DNA of 64,000 nt, from the NCBI RefSeq assembly GCF_900100925.1, contig NZ_FNKO01000001.1:1736001-1800000 (forward strand). Reading direction: 5' to 3'. A program made the position numbers and the translations under genes. This DNA comes from Actinopolyspora saharensis (GTDB lineage: Bacteria > Actinomycetota > Actinomycetes > Mycobacteriales > Pseudonocardiaceae). Under the pieces are notes generated by a model that was given only the letters and a program-made list of their open reading frames with translations, was not told the DNA's origin and ran no database searches. Below, piece by piece: positions 45,519 through 54,245 of this stretch; within the stretch, counting starts at the first letter, position 1, and each line of letters opens with the position of its first letter.

Positions 45519-45562
45519 GCCGGCACCGCCCCGTCCCGCACTCGGGGTGGGGCGGTGCCGGC
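45519..45562 (+). terminator. hairpin between the GH3 gene and xylA
   Basis: Perfect 14-bp arms GCCGGCACCGCCCC / GGGGCGGTGCCGGC with a 16-nt loop, 65 bp after the GH3 stop. It may end or attenuate the transporter-xylosidase transcript before xylA. Confidence 0.7.
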
Positions 45563-45608
45563 CTCGTCAACGACAGGTGAGCAACCGCTCCGAAGGAGAA
45601 GAAACCGA

Positions 45609-46772
45609 ATGAACGACTACTCGCCCACCCCGGCCGACAAGTTCTCGTTCGGCCTGTGGACGGTCGGATTCCAGGGCGCCGATCCGTTCGGCGCCGCTAC
45701 CCGGCCCGAACTGGACCCGGTCCGGGCCGTGCACAAGCTGGCGGAGCGGGGCGCGTGGGGAGTCACCTTCCACGACGACGACCTGATCCCGTTCGGCGCC
45801 TCCGAATCGGAGCGCGAGAACGCCGTGTCCCGCTTCCGCGCGGCGCTCGACGAGACCGGGATGACCGTTCCGATGGTGACGACCAATCTCTTCGGACACC
45901 CGGTTTTCAAGGACGGCGCCCTCACGGCCAACGACCGCGACATCAGGCGTTTCGCGCTGCGCAAGGTGCTGCGCAACGTCGAGTTGGCGGCCGAGCTGGG
46001 AGCTGAGACCTTCGTGGCCTGGGGCGGAAGGGAAGGCGCCGAGTCCGAGGCCGCGCTCGACGCCTGCAGCGCGTTCGAGCGCTACAAGGAAGGCATCGAC
46101 CTGGTCTGCGAGTTCATCCGCGAGCGGGGCTACGACCTGCGGCTGGCTCTGGAGCCCAAGCCGAACGAACCCCGCGGGGACATCCTGCTGCCCACCGTGG
46201 GGCACGTACTGGCGTTCATCGAGCGCCTGCAGCATCCCGAGATGGTCGGGGTCAACCCTGAGGTCGGTCACGAGCAGATGGCCGGACTCAACTACGTGCA
46301 CGGCATCGCCCAGGCGCTGTGGTCGGACAAACTGTTCCACCTCGACCTCAACGGACAGCACGGCGCCAAGTTCGACCAGGATCTGCGCTTCGGTGCCGGT
46401 GACCTCAAGAACGCCTTTTTCACGGTCGACCTGCTGGAGAGCGCGGGCTACTCCGGTCCGCGGCACTTCGACTTCAAGCCCTCGCGCACCGAGGACGAGG
46501 AAGGCGTGTGGGAGTCGGCGGCGGGTTGCATGCGCAACTACCTGATCCTCAAGGACCGCGCCGCGGCCTTCCGCGCCGATCCCAGGGTGCGGGAAGTGCT
46601 GGAAGCGTCCCGGGTCACCGAGCTCCGTCGGCCCACGATCTCCTCCGGGGAGAAGGCGGCCGACCTGCTCACCGCGCAGGAGGACTTCGACCCCGAGGAG
46701 GCCGGCAAGCGGGCCATGCACTACGAACTCCTCGATCAGCTCGCTCTGGAGCACCTCATGGGGCTCGGCTGA
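45609..46772 (+). CDS. xylA: xylose isomerase
   Basis: 387 aa from ATG 45609 (AAGGAG upstream), the class I length typical of actinomycetes. It converts D-xylose to D-xylulose. The catalytic His and Asp are in [13 protein letters not shown] (His55, Asp58). The metal-binding set is visible in [28 protein letters not shown] and [23 protein letters not shown], kept apart here by short gaps. All expected ligands are present. It sits downstream of the GH3 gene after one hairpin and upstream of xylB after two more. Confidence 0.97.
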   Translation: MNDYSPTPADKFSFGLWTVGFQGADPFGAATRPELDPVRAVHKLAERGAWGVTFHDDDLIPFGASESERENAVSRFRAALDETGMTVPMVTTNLFGHPVFKDGALTANDRDIRRFALRKVLRNVELAAELGAETFVAWGGREGAESEAALDACSAFERYKEGIDLVCEFIRERGYDLRLALEPKPNEPRGDILLPTVGHVLAFIERLQHPEMVGVNPEVGHEQMAGLNYVHGIAQALWSDKLFHLDLNGQHGAKFDQDLRFGAGDLKNAFFTVDLLESAGYSGPRHFDFKPSRTEDEEGVWESAAGCMRNYLILKDRAAAFRADPRVREVLEASRVTELRRPTISSGEKAADLLTAQEDFDPEEAGKRAMHYELLDQLALEHLMGLG

Positions 46773-46800
46773 GCGCGGCCCGGTCCTCTCGCGGGACTGG

Positions 46801-46843
46801 GTGCTCCGGAGGGGCCGCCCCGCGGGTGGCCCCTCCGGAGCAC
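46801..46843 (+). terminator. xylA terminator hairpin
   Basis: Perfect 16-bp arms GTGCTCCGGAGGGGCC / GGCCCCTCCGGAGCAC with an 11-nt loop, 29 bp after the xylA stop. No T tract. Confidence 0.8.
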
Positions 46844-46984
46844 GACGGCCGCGTTGCCGGACGATCCCGCGGGCGGGTGTTGAATTCGGGGCGCGGTCCG
46901 CCCGGCGGGACGCGCCGCACGGGCGGCCTTCGGCCACGTTCAGCGAGCACCCGCGACGTGGGCCGCCGAACAACGCAACTCGGA

Positions 46985-47023
46985 CGCCGAACGCGGGCTG
47001 CCTCGCAGCCCGCGTTCGGCGTA
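46985..47023 (+). terminator. perfect 18-bp hairpin just upstream of xylB
   Basis: Arms ACGCCGAACGCGGGCTGC / GCAGCCCGCGTTCGGCGT with a 3-nt loop. It ends 42 nt before the xylB GTG, so it is either a second terminator with a xylB promoter after it (CATATT at 47030 could be a -10) or a control element in the xylB leader. Confidence 0.6.
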
Positions 47024-47065
47024 GCCTCACATATTCGCGACGCAGTGCTTTTCGAGGAGGAAGTC

Positions 47066-48478
47066 GTGTTCGTTCTGGGTATCGACTCGTCCACTCAGTC
47101 CACCAAGGCAGTGGTGGTGAACTCGGAGGACGGCGTGGTGGTTTCCGAAGGAAAGTCCCCACATCCTCCTCAGACCGAGATCGACCCCGCCGTGTGGTGG
47201 ACGGCCTGCGGCGAGGCGGTCCGGCAGGCGATCGACCAGGCCCCCGGCCCCGTCGAGGCCGTCTCGGTCGCCGGGCAACAGCACGGTCTGGTTCCGCTCG
47301 ACAGCGGCGGTGCTCCCCTGCGGGACGCGCTGCTGTGGAACGACACCCGATCGGCCCCGCAGGCTCGTGAGCTGATCGAACGCCACGGAGCGGACAAGCT
47401 CGCCGAACGAACCGGACTCGTGCCGGTGGCGAGCTTCACCCTGCCCAAGCTGGCCTGGCTGGCCGAGAACGAACCGCACAACGCGGATCGCTTGGACCGG
47501 GTGCTCCTGCCGCACGACTGGGTGACGTGGCGACTGGCGGGGCGTCCGGAGCAGGCTTGCACCGACCGCGGGGATGCTTCCGGAACGGGCTACTTCTCCC
47601 CGGCGTCCGGGGAGTGGCTGCCAGAGCTGTGCCGGGAGGTGCTGGGCGGGCGCACACCGCGCCTGCCCGAGATCCTGGGCCCCTCCGACGAGGCGGGCGA
47701 AGTCGCCGGTCTGGAGGAGCTCAACGGTGTCGTGCTCGGCCCCGGTACCGGCGACAACATGGCGGCCGCGCTGGGCATGGGCATCGGACCGGGCGACGTG
47801 GTCGTCTCGCTGGGGACCTCGGGAACCGCCTTCGCCGTCTCCGACCACCCCACCTCCGAGGAGACCGGGACCGTGGCCGGGTTCTGCGACGCGACCGGTC
47901 GACACCTTCCGCTCGTGTGCACGTTGAACGCCGCTCGCGTGCTGGACTCCACGGCCAACGCGCTGGGAACCGACCTGGACGGGCTCAGCGATCTCGCGTT
48001 GTCGGCGGCTCCCGGTTCGGGAGGCCTGAGCCTGATCCCCTATCTCGAGGGGGAGCGCACTCCGGACCTGCCGGAGGCCACCGGCACGCTCACGGGCATG
48101 CGGGGGACGAACATGACCCCGGAGAACCTGGCCCGGGCCTCAGTGGAGGGGATGCTGTGCGGCCTGGCCGACGGAGTGGAGGCGCTGCGCGAGGTCGGGG
48201 TGACGGTGCGACGTGTCCTGCTGATAGGCGGAGCGGCCGACTCCCCCGCCGTACGCGCGATAGCCCCCTCCCTGTTCGGCGTGGACGTGCACGTGCCGGA
48301 ACCGGCGGAGTACGTCGCGCTGGGAGCGGCCAAGCAGGCCGCGTGGGTCGCCGCCGGGAGCGAGCAGCCACCGGACTGGCAGCTGCGCTACGAGCGGCAC
48401 GAGGCCGGCGACGTCGATTCGGGAGCCGAGGTCCGGGAAGCCTACCGGCGGGCGCGCACCAGGGTCTACGGCGTCTGA
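47066..48478 (+). CDS. xylB: xylulokinase
   Basis: 470 aa from GTG 47066 with GAGGAGG upstream. It phosphorylates D-xylulose to xylulose-5-phosphate for the pentose phosphate pathway. The FGGY kinase fold is complete: phosphate-1 loop LGIDSSTQSTKAVVV at the N-terminus, VSVAGQQHGLVPLD with the substrate Asp region, LLWNDTRS, the phosphate-2 region VVSLGTSGTAFAVS and the adenosine motif RVLLIGGAADSPAVRAI. It lies downstream of xylA but is separated by about 290 bp with two strong hairpins, so it probably also has its own promoter. Confidence 0.96.
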   Translation: MFVLGIDSSTQSTKAVVVNSEDGVVVSEGKSPHPPQTEIDPAVWWTACGEAVRQAIDQAPGPVEAVSVAGQQHGLVPLDSGGAPLRDALLWNDTRSAPQARELIERHGADKLAERTGLVPVASFTLPKLAWLAENEPHNADRLDRVLLPHDWVTWRLAGRPEQACTDRGDASGTGYFSPASGEWLPELCREVLGGRTPRLPEILGPSDEAGEVAGLEELNGVVLGPGTGDNMAAALGMGIGPGDVVVSLGTSGTAFAVSDHPTSEETGTVAGFCDATGRHLPLVCTLNAARVLDSTANALGTDLDGLSDLALSAAPGSGGLSLIPYLEGERTPDLPEATGTLTGMRGTNMTPENLARASVEGMLCGLADGVEALREVGVTVRRVLLIGGAADSPAVRAIAPSLFGVDVHVPEPAEYVALGAAKQAAWVAAGSEQPPDWQLRYERHEAGDVDSGAEVREAYRRARTRVYGV

Positions 48479-48659
48479 TAGCGCCTCTCCCCGCCTCCTG
48501 TCCGGGCGGCTCCACCGGGGTCCCGCCGGGCACTCGCGAGGAGCCCGCGGGATCCGGCCCGCGGCGGAGCACCCGGGCGCTCACCCGGATGCGTCCACGA
48601 GTCCCCACTCGCTCGTGTGTAGGTTGTCCCCTGCACGAGTCCGAATCCACGGAGGTGTC

Positions 48660-49187
48660 ATGTACGCGGTGGAGATCAACGGGACCGCTCCGCAGCTCGC
48701 GGAGGACTCCTGGGCGGCCCACGGAACCACCCTGGCCGGCTCCGTCGCGCTCTCCTCGGGGGCCAGCGTCTGGTACGGCTCGGTCGTGCGCGCCGACGGG
48801 GACCGCATCTCCATCGGCAGGTACAGCAACGTCCAGGACGGCTGCGTGCTGCACGCCGATCCGGGATTCCCGGTGACCATCGGCGAGCACGTCTCGGTGG
48901 GGCACCGGGCCGTGCTCCACGGGTGCACCGTGGAGGACGAGGTGCTGGTCGGGATGAGCACGACGGTGCTCAACGGTGCCCGCATCGGAACGGGCACCCT
49001 CCTCGCGGCAGGGACCGTGGTCCTCGAAGGCACGGAGATCCCACCGAATTCGCTGGTCGCGGGTGTTCCGGGCAAGGTGCGCCGGGAGACCTCGGCCGAG
49101 GAGCGCGAGCTCGTGAAGGCCAACGCCGAGCACTACCTGGAGCTGAAGCGACAGCACGAACGAGCCTCCGAGGTCCACTCCCGTTGA
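48660..49187 (+). CDS. gamma-carbonic-anhydrase-like hexapeptide-repeat protein
   Basis: 175 aa from ATG 48660 with GGAGG upstream. It forms a left-handed beta-helix of hexapeptide repeats from about residue 25 to 140 (ASVWYGSVVRADGDRISIGR, NVQDGCVLHADPG). The three zinc-ligand His of gamma-carbonic anhydrases are seen as His65 (VLHAD), His82 (VGHRA) and His87 (LHGC). A C-terminal helix packs on the helix. The family includes PaaY, CaiE and YrdA; true anhydrase activity varies. It is a single gene, convergent with an IclR gene. Confidence 0.9.
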   Translation: MYAVEINGTAPQLAEDSWAAHGTTLAGSVALSSGASVWYGSVVRADGDRISIGRYSNVQDGCVLHADPGFPVTIGEHVSVGHRAVLHGCTVEDEVLVGMSTTVLNGARIGTGTLLAAGTVVLEGTEIPPNSLVAGVPGKVRRETSAEERELVKANAEHYLELKRQHERASEVHSR

Positions 49188-49195
49188 AGCCCTCC

Positions 49196-49256
49196 GTCCG
49201 GTTGTCCCGGCGGGGAGGCGAACCACCTTCCGCCCACCGGGACGCGGACACCGGAC
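49196..49256. terminator. bulged hairpin between convergent genes
   Basis: Two stacked stems, GTCCGGT/ACCGGAC and GTCCCGG/CCGGGAC, separated by a small bulge, right after the gamma-carbonic-anhydrase-like stop. Confidence 0.55.
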
Positions 49257-49289
49257 CCGCGGACGGGGGCGTCCGGAAGTTTCGTGCGC

Positions 49290-50081
49290 TCAGCGTCCGG
49301 CGGGAGCGCTGCCCGCCGCCGCGAGCGAGCGGGACATCCCCAGCGCGGCGGCCCGCACGGCCGGGGTGAGCGAACTCGGCCGGGCGTCCCCGAAACGTTG
49401 GACCACGGACAGGGCGGCCACCACGTCGTGGTCGTCGTGAACCGGGACGGCCACCGACACCGCGTCCGAGGTCACCTGGCGGTCACTGATCGCCACCCCG
49501 GTGCGGCGCACTTCGGCCAAGGTGTTGCGCAGTGATTCCGGATCGGTGAGCGTGTACGGCGTGTACCGGGTCAACGGAGCCTCCAGCACGCGTTGCTGGA
49601 CATCGGCCGGTGCGTGGGCGAGCAGCACCAACCCCACTCCGGTCGGGGGCATCGGGAAACGCCCGCCGATGCGAGTGCGAACCCCGACCGAGGAACGTCC
49701 GGCGATCCGCTCGACGAACACCATCTCGTCACCAGCCCGCACGGCGAGCTGGACGTTCTCCCTGGTCACCTCGTAGAGGTCCTCCATGAACGGCAGTGCC
49801 ACCTCGCGCAGCCCCGGACCGCGGGGAGCCAGTGCCGCTATCTCGAACAGGGCCAGACCTATGCGGTACCTGCGATCCGCCCCTCGTTCCAGGAGTCCGC
49901 GTTCGGTCAGCTCACCGGCCAGTCGGTGCACGGTCGTCGTGGCGAGCCCGGAGAAGCGGGCCATCTCACTGAGAGTCAGTTCCTGGCGCCGCGGCGAGAA
50001 CGCCGCCAGCAGATCGACCAGTTTCCCCACGACCGTTTCTTTCTCCGGTCTTTCCCCGGCTCTTCCCGCGTCGGACACCAT
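49290..50081 (-). CDS. IclR-family transcriptional regulator
   Basis: 263 aa from ATG 50081 with GGGAGAGG upstream. The winged helix-turn-helix spans about 18-80 (LTLSEMARFSGLATTTVHRLAGELTERGLL is split around the turn). The effector domain includes VFVERIAGRSSVGV, PMPPTGVGLVLLAHAP and SDAVSVAVPVHDDHDVVAAL. It is divergent from a MetE-like methyltransferase gene, and several TTTCCGC-type palindromes lie between them, so it probably controls that gene and itself. The ligand is unknown. Confidence 0.9.
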   Translation of the reverse strand: MVSDAGRAGERPEKETVVGKLVDLLAAFSPRRQELTLSEMARFSGLATTTVHRLAGELTERGLLERGADRRYRIGLALFEIAALAPRGPGLREVALPFMEDLYEVTRENVQLAVRAGDEMVFVERIAGRSSVGVRTRIGGRFPMPPTGVGLVLLAHAPADVQQRVLEAPLTRYTPYTLTDPESLRNTLAEVRRTGVAISDRQVTSDAVSVAVPVHDDHDVVAALSVVQRFGDARPSSLTPAVRAAALGMSRSLAAAGSAPAGR

Positions 50082-50171
50082 GCCTCTCCCGAGAGCGAAT
50101 CACCCGTTGCGGCCGCCGCGACGGACACACCCGGACAGAATGCAGGAAGCGAAGCGGTCCATGAACCCCAT

Positions 50172-50229
50172 TTTCCGCTCAGCGGAAATAAAATTACGGA
50201 AAGTTTTCCTGAACGCAGAAATCCGCGGA
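50172..50229. promoter_or_regulatory. cluster of palindromes, candidate IclR operators
   Basis: TTTCCGC-TCA-GCGGAAA (50172-50188) is a perfect 7-bp palindrome. GGAAA-GT-TTTCC (50198-50209) and TCCGCGGA (50222-50229) follow. All lie in the AT-richer gap between the IclR and MetE-like genes. IclR proteins commonly bind short palindromes of this build. Confidence 0.55.
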
Positions 50230-50303
50230 AATAACAGCAGCGCACGGGCGACGATCCGGGCGGATGCTGTGCAGCGCTTCCGCACTGCCCTAGTGTGCGC
50301 CGC

Positions 50304-51428
50304 ATGGCACAGCGCAGTTTCCCACCGTACCGGGCCGACCACGTCGGCAGTCTGCTTCGCCCCTCCTACCTGCACGCGGCTCGCGAGGACTTCGCGGCGG
50401 GCCGCATCACCGCGGAGGGGCTGCGCGAGGTCGAGGACCGCGCAGTCACCGAAGTGGTGCGCATGCAGGAGGAGATCGGGCTCTCCACTGCCACCGACGG
50501 GGAATTCCGGCGCAGCACGTGGCACATGGACTTCATCTACCGGCTCGCCGGGATCGGGAAGTCCGACTCGACCATGCACGTGCAGTTCCACAACGAATCC
50601 GGAGACATCGAATTCACCCCGTCGGCGACCAAAGTGGACGGGAAGATAGCTCTGGAAGACCCCATATTCGCCGAGGATTTCGAGTACCTGCGCAAGCAGG
50701 TCACCACGAACACCCCGAAGCTGACCCTCCCCTCTCCGAGCATGGTCCACTACAGAGGCGGCCCCGCGGCCATCAGCGAGGAGGTCTACCCGGACATCGA
50801 GGAGTTCTGGAACGACCTCTCCGCCGCCTACGCCGACCAGATCAGCGCCATGGGCCGCCTCGGGTGCCGCTACCTGCAGCTGGACGACACCAGCCTGGCC
50901 TACCTCAACGACCCGGCGCAGCGGGAGCAGCTCGCGGCCACGGGGGCCGACGCCGAACGCCAGCACCTGCGCAACATAAAGCAGATCAACGCGGCTCTGG
51001 CGGGGAAACCGGCGGACATGGCCGTGACCACGCACATGTGCCGGGGCAACTACCGCTCCTCCTGGGTCGCCGAGGGCGGCTACGAATTCGTCGCCGAGGC
51101 GGTGTTCAGCGAACTCGACGTGGACGGGTTCTTCCTCGAGTACGACGACGAGCGCTCCGGAGGATTCGCTCCGCTCCGCTTCGTCCCCAAGGACAAGGCG
51201 GTGGTCCTCGGCCTGGTCACCACCAAGAGCGGTGAGCTCGAGTCCAAGGACACGCTGAAACGTCGCATCGAGGAGGCCAGCCGCTACATCGACGTCGACC
51301 AGCTGTGCCTGTCCCCCCAGTGTGGATTCGCCTCGACCGAGGAGGGCAACGCCCTCAGCTACGAGCAGCAGGTCGCGAAGCTCAAGCTGATCGTCGAGAC
51401 CGCCCAGGAGGTGTGGGGCACGTCCTAG
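50304..51428 (+). CDS. MetE-like cobalamin-independent methyltransferase
   Basis: 374 aa from ATG 50304 (GTG 50295 possible). It is about half the length of MetE and matches its C-terminal catalytic barrel, like the YxjG/YxjH group. The start is FPPYRADHVGSLLRP. The zinc ligands are complete: His244 and Cys246 (TTHMCRGNY), Glu279 (FFLEYDDERSG) and Cys340 (LCLSPQCGFAS). It should methylate a thiol such as homocysteine, but the methyl donor is unknown because the folate-binding N-terminal half of MetE is missing. It is divergent from an IclR regulator. A role in methyl-group salvage with the downstream betaine genes is possible. Confidence 0.88.
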   Translation: MAQRSFPPYRADHVGSLLRPSYLHAAREDFAAGRITAEGLREVEDRAVTEVVRMQEEIGLSTATDGEFRRSTWHMDFIYRLAGIGKSDSTMHVQFHNESGDIEFTPSATKVDGKIALEDPIFAEDFEYLRKQVTTNTPKLTLPSPSMVHYRGGPAAISEEVYPDIEEFWNDLSAAYADQISAMGRLGCRYLQLDDTSLAYLNDPAQREQLAATGADAERQHLRNIKQINAALAGKPADMAVTTHMCRGNYRSSWVAEGGYEFVAEAVFSELDVDGFFLEYDDERSGGFAPLRFVPKDKAVVLGLVTTKSGELESKDTLKRRIEEASRYIDVDQLCLSPQCGFASTEEGNALSYEQQVAKLKLIVETAQEVWGTS

Positions 51429-51772
51429 GGATTCGACGCGGGGCCGGGGCCCGTGCGGCACCGGCCCCTCCCGTCCCGGAAACGTCTACTCCGTTCGAGC
51501 GAACTCGATCACGGGAGGTACCTCTCCCCCAGGTCCGAGCGGTACGCACGGGGGTGTGCCATCCGATCCGCCCCCGCGGAGCCTGCGGAAACCGCTCGGC
51601 GAAGCTCATCGAAACGCGTCGCGGGCAGGAGCGCTCAACCGGTCCCACGACCCCGGCAGCACCACCCGGACCCCCGCCCCCTGTGAGGCCGCCGCGCGGG
51701 AGACCGGAACGCACCGGGAGCGGGAAGCGCGGAAGCCGGATTCACACACCGGCGCGATGAGGAGGTCAGCCG
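51429..51772. other. gene-free spacer with a terminator-like hairpin
   Basis: About 340 bp. GGGGCCGG (51440-51447) pairs with CCGGCCCC (51461-51468) 11 bp after the MetE-like stop, a likely terminator. AGGAGG at about 51760 serves the next gene. Nothing else is recognised. Confidence 0.5.
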
Positions 51773-52969
51773 ATGACGTACGAGGAGAAGACGCTGCTCG
51801 GAACGTTGGCCGGAGTACTCCTGCTCGCTCCGGTGCTTCTCGGGCTCGCCCTGGGCTGGCCCGTTTGGGCCTGGCTGCCTCTTGCGCTCGTGCTGCTGAC
51901 GATTCCGGCGCTGCTCGGCAGGGGAATACTCCAACGACGCGCACAGCAACAGATCCGCCAGGAGATGCGGGAGAAACAGCAGCGTACCGAGGATCCCCCG
52001 ACTCCCCATCCCTCCTGCGAAGTGAGCGGACTCCGGGTGCCCACCGTTCACCCCGAGTACCCGCTGTTGCTCTCCGCCAACGTGCACTGGATACCGGGGC
52101 CGGGAGCTGCCGGTCCCGGCCCGGAACGCCAACGAGCCATCGCCGTGGAATCCGTGCACGACCGCGCCAGCGCGGTGACGGCCGAGACGGGGGCGCTGGA
52201 CCACGAGATCACCGCGCACCGGTTGCAGGCCGCTCTCGGGACGCTCCGGCAGGACGGAGAGGGCTACCTGCAGGCCTGGGCAACTGACGTCTCCCTGTCC
52301 CTCGGGGAGCAGGACGCGGAACGACTGCGCGCGCTCAGCGAGGCGGCCAAGGACGAGGAGCTCCGGCAGCGCAGGCGGGACCAGGAGCGTGGACTGCGCG
52401 AGTACCTGGCCGAGGACGCGCTCAAGGACGCAGGCAGCGCCGTGGTGTGGTGGTTGGCCCAGGGCGAGATGACCAAGCAGCACCTCGAGGAGACCCTCGA
52501 GCTGGTGGACTCCCTGGACCGCCTCTCCCAGCTGGCGCACAGTTCCGGACCGGCCCGATCCACCCCGAGCTCGTCCAGCAGGTGGTGGACCACGTCCGAA
52601 CGGACCAGCGCGGAGACCGAGCTCGGCGGAGCCGGGCAGCACGGATTCGAGTTCGACGGGCAGAACCCCGACCCCGGGATCCTGCCCATCAACGATCAGG
52701 CTGACCGGAGCGCGCTGCGGATCTACTTCGCCAAGCACATGATCGAAACGGTGCATCCGGAGGACGAGCACCAGCGCGCGCTGTTCGCCGACCGGGTCGC
52801 GGACATGTTCACCACCCACCGGATGCTCCGGGAGGCCGCCGGCATCCGCGCCCACTACTCGCTCTCCGAGCCGGCGGAGAACTCCCGGAGCTCGGACACG
52901 GTGGTCGACGACGCGGCCGGCCCCCAGCACACGCGAGAATCCCCCGCGGAAGGAGACGAGTCGCGCTGA
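51773..52969 (+). CDS. uncharacterised membrane-anchored protein
   Basis: 398 aa from ATG 51773 with AGGAGG upstream. Two adjacent hydrophobic segments (LGTLAGVLLLAPVLLGLALG and WAWLPLALVLLTIPALLG) form an N-terminal hairpin anchor. A charged helix (QRRAQQQIRQEMREKQQR) and a soluble domain follow, with a long coiled-coil-like part (about 170-255). Residues about 260-300 are Ser/Thr-rich and less protein-like than a neighbouring frame. I do not recognise the family. It is a lone gene between the MetE-like gene and a convergent IclR gene. Confidence 0.65.
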   Translation: MTYEEKTLLGTLAGVLLLAPVLLGLALGWPVWAWLPLALVLLTIPALLGRGILQRRAQQQIRQEMREKQQRTEDPPTPHPSCEVSGLRVPTVHPEYPLLLSANVHWIPGPGAAGPGPERQRAIAVESVHDRASAVTAETGALDHEITAHRLQAALGTLRQDGEGYLQAWATDVSLSLGEQDAERLRALSEAAKDEELRQRRRDQERGLREYLAEDALKDAGSAVVWWLAQGEMTKQHLEETLELVDSLDRLSQLAHSSGPARSTPSSSSRWWTTSERTSAETELGGAGQHGFEFDGQNPDPGILPINDQADRSALRIYFAKHMIETVHPEDEHQRALFADRVADMFTTHRMLREAAGIRAHYSLSEPAENSRSSDTVVDDAAGPQHTRESPAEGDESR

Positions 52970-53077
52970 TCCCGCACACGGGTGGAAGGACGGGTCCGGA
53001 AGCCGCGCGGGCTCGGACGAGCGAGTCCGTCAGCCCTGGTTGCGCACGGCCTCCAGCCTGAAAGGCGGACGAAAGGC

Positions 53078-53869
53078 TCAGGACTCCAGGTAACCGAGCT
53101 GGGCGGAGAGCTCCTTGGAGGCCACCGTCATCGCGTCCACCAGTTCGCGCATCCGCCTGCGGGAGAAGCGGTAGGACGGCCCGGAGGCACTCAACGCGGC
53201 TATGACTCCGCCGTCGTGGTTGTACACGGCGACGGCGGCGGCGTTCAGTCCCAGCTCCAGCTCCTCGTAACTGGTCGCGAAACCGTCCCTGACGATCGCC
53301 TGGAACTCCTTGCGAAGTTCCTCCGGATCGGTGATGGTGCGGGCCGTGTACTGCTGCAGCTCCTCATTGAGCAGGTCCTCACGATCCTCTTCCGGGGAGT
53401 GCGCGAACAGCACCTTCCCGCTGGAGGTCGCGTGCAGCGGGGTCCGCTGTCCGACCCAGTTGTGCGCGGTGACGGCGGCCGTACCACGCGCCTGACTGAT
53501 GTTGATGGCCACGTCGTGGTCGCGGATGGCGATGTTGACGGTCTCACCGAGTTCGGCCGCGAGCGAGTCACAGTACGGCCCTCCCAGCCGGGGAAGATCC
53601 ATCCGCTCGGTCGCGGCGCCGGCCAGCCGCACCACCCCGAAGCCGATCACGTACTTGCCTCTGTCCTTGAGTTGTTCCAGCAGGCCGCGCGTTTCCAACA
53701 CGCTGACCAGCCGCGACGCGGTAGACTTGTGCACACCCAGCTCACCGGCGATCTCCGTGATCCCGACTTCGCCGTTGCGTGCCACGAGTTCCAGGATCGT
53801 CACGGCCCGATCCACCGACTGGACGAGTGCTGCCGATCCCTTACCTCGTGCGTCCGCTGATTCACTCAC
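53078..53869 (-). CDS. IclR-family transcriptional regulator (second)
   Basis: 263 aa from GTG 53869. The N-terminal helix-turn-helix is GITEIAGELGVHKSTASRLV (about 36-55). The effector-binding domain has VNIAIRDHDVAINISQARG, HATSSGKVLFAHSP and ELGLNAAAVAVYNHDGGVIA. It lies about 380 bp downstream of soxG on the same strand. The two genes are separated by a hairpin, so it is probably transcribed alone. Proximity suggests, but does not prove, control of the sarcosine oxidase operon or the dimethylglycine genes. Confidence 0.9.
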   Translation of the reverse strand: MSESADARGKGSAALVQSVDRAVTILELVARNGEVGITEIAGELGVHKSTASRLVSVLETRGLLEQLKDRGKYVIGFGVVRLAGAATERMDLPRLGGPYCDSLAAELGETVNIAIRDHDVAINISQARGTAAVTAHNWVGQRTPLHATSSGKVLFAHSPEEDREDLLNEELQQYTARTITDPEELRKEFQAIVRDGFATSYEELELGLNAAAVAVYNHDGGVIAALSASGPSYRFSRRRMRELVDAMTVASKELSAQLGYLES

Positions 53870-54245
53870 TACTCAACCGTATCCGTCCGGGGACAACTGC
53901 CGGAACCAGCTGTCTGCCCAGCCGCACCGTCGAACCAAAAGCACGACCGGGACTTCGCTGGACTCCCTGTTCGCAACAATGCTCGCCCGTGTGGACGAAC
54001 CCGGCGGTACCGGCGAGCTCACCGGTTGCGCTACCACCATCCGGCCTGGGCGGGGGAAATCGCCCGAACCGGGACCCGTCACTTTTATCCTACCGCGCGA
54101 GGGAACCACCACGACCCCCGCGAAACCGGCCCTCCACCGGGTGAGCCACTGATGCGGCCGAACCGGAATCGCGTCGATCGGTCCCACCGACGCGGTTCCG
54201 GCCCGACGGACTCGGTCGAGTGCTGATGCTGTCGTGCCCGCTGAC
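53870..54245. other. gene-free spacer between soxG and the IclR gene
   Basis: About 375 bp with a terminator hairpin at its soxG-proximal end (54163-54201) and presumably the IclR promoter at the other. Frames on both strands look non-coding. Confidence 0.5.
54163..54201 (-). terminator. terminator hairpin of the soxBDAG operon
   Basis: Arms CCGGAATCGCGTCG / CGACGCGGTTCCGG match at 13 of 14 pairs with an 11-nt loop, 45 bp after the soxG stop on the minus strand. Confidence 0.65.

Noticed and set aside
50082..50303. SAM or cobalamin riboswitch before the MetE-like gene
   Set aside because: The gap is short, is filled with palindromes and lacks the conserved cores; the enzyme start follows almost directly.
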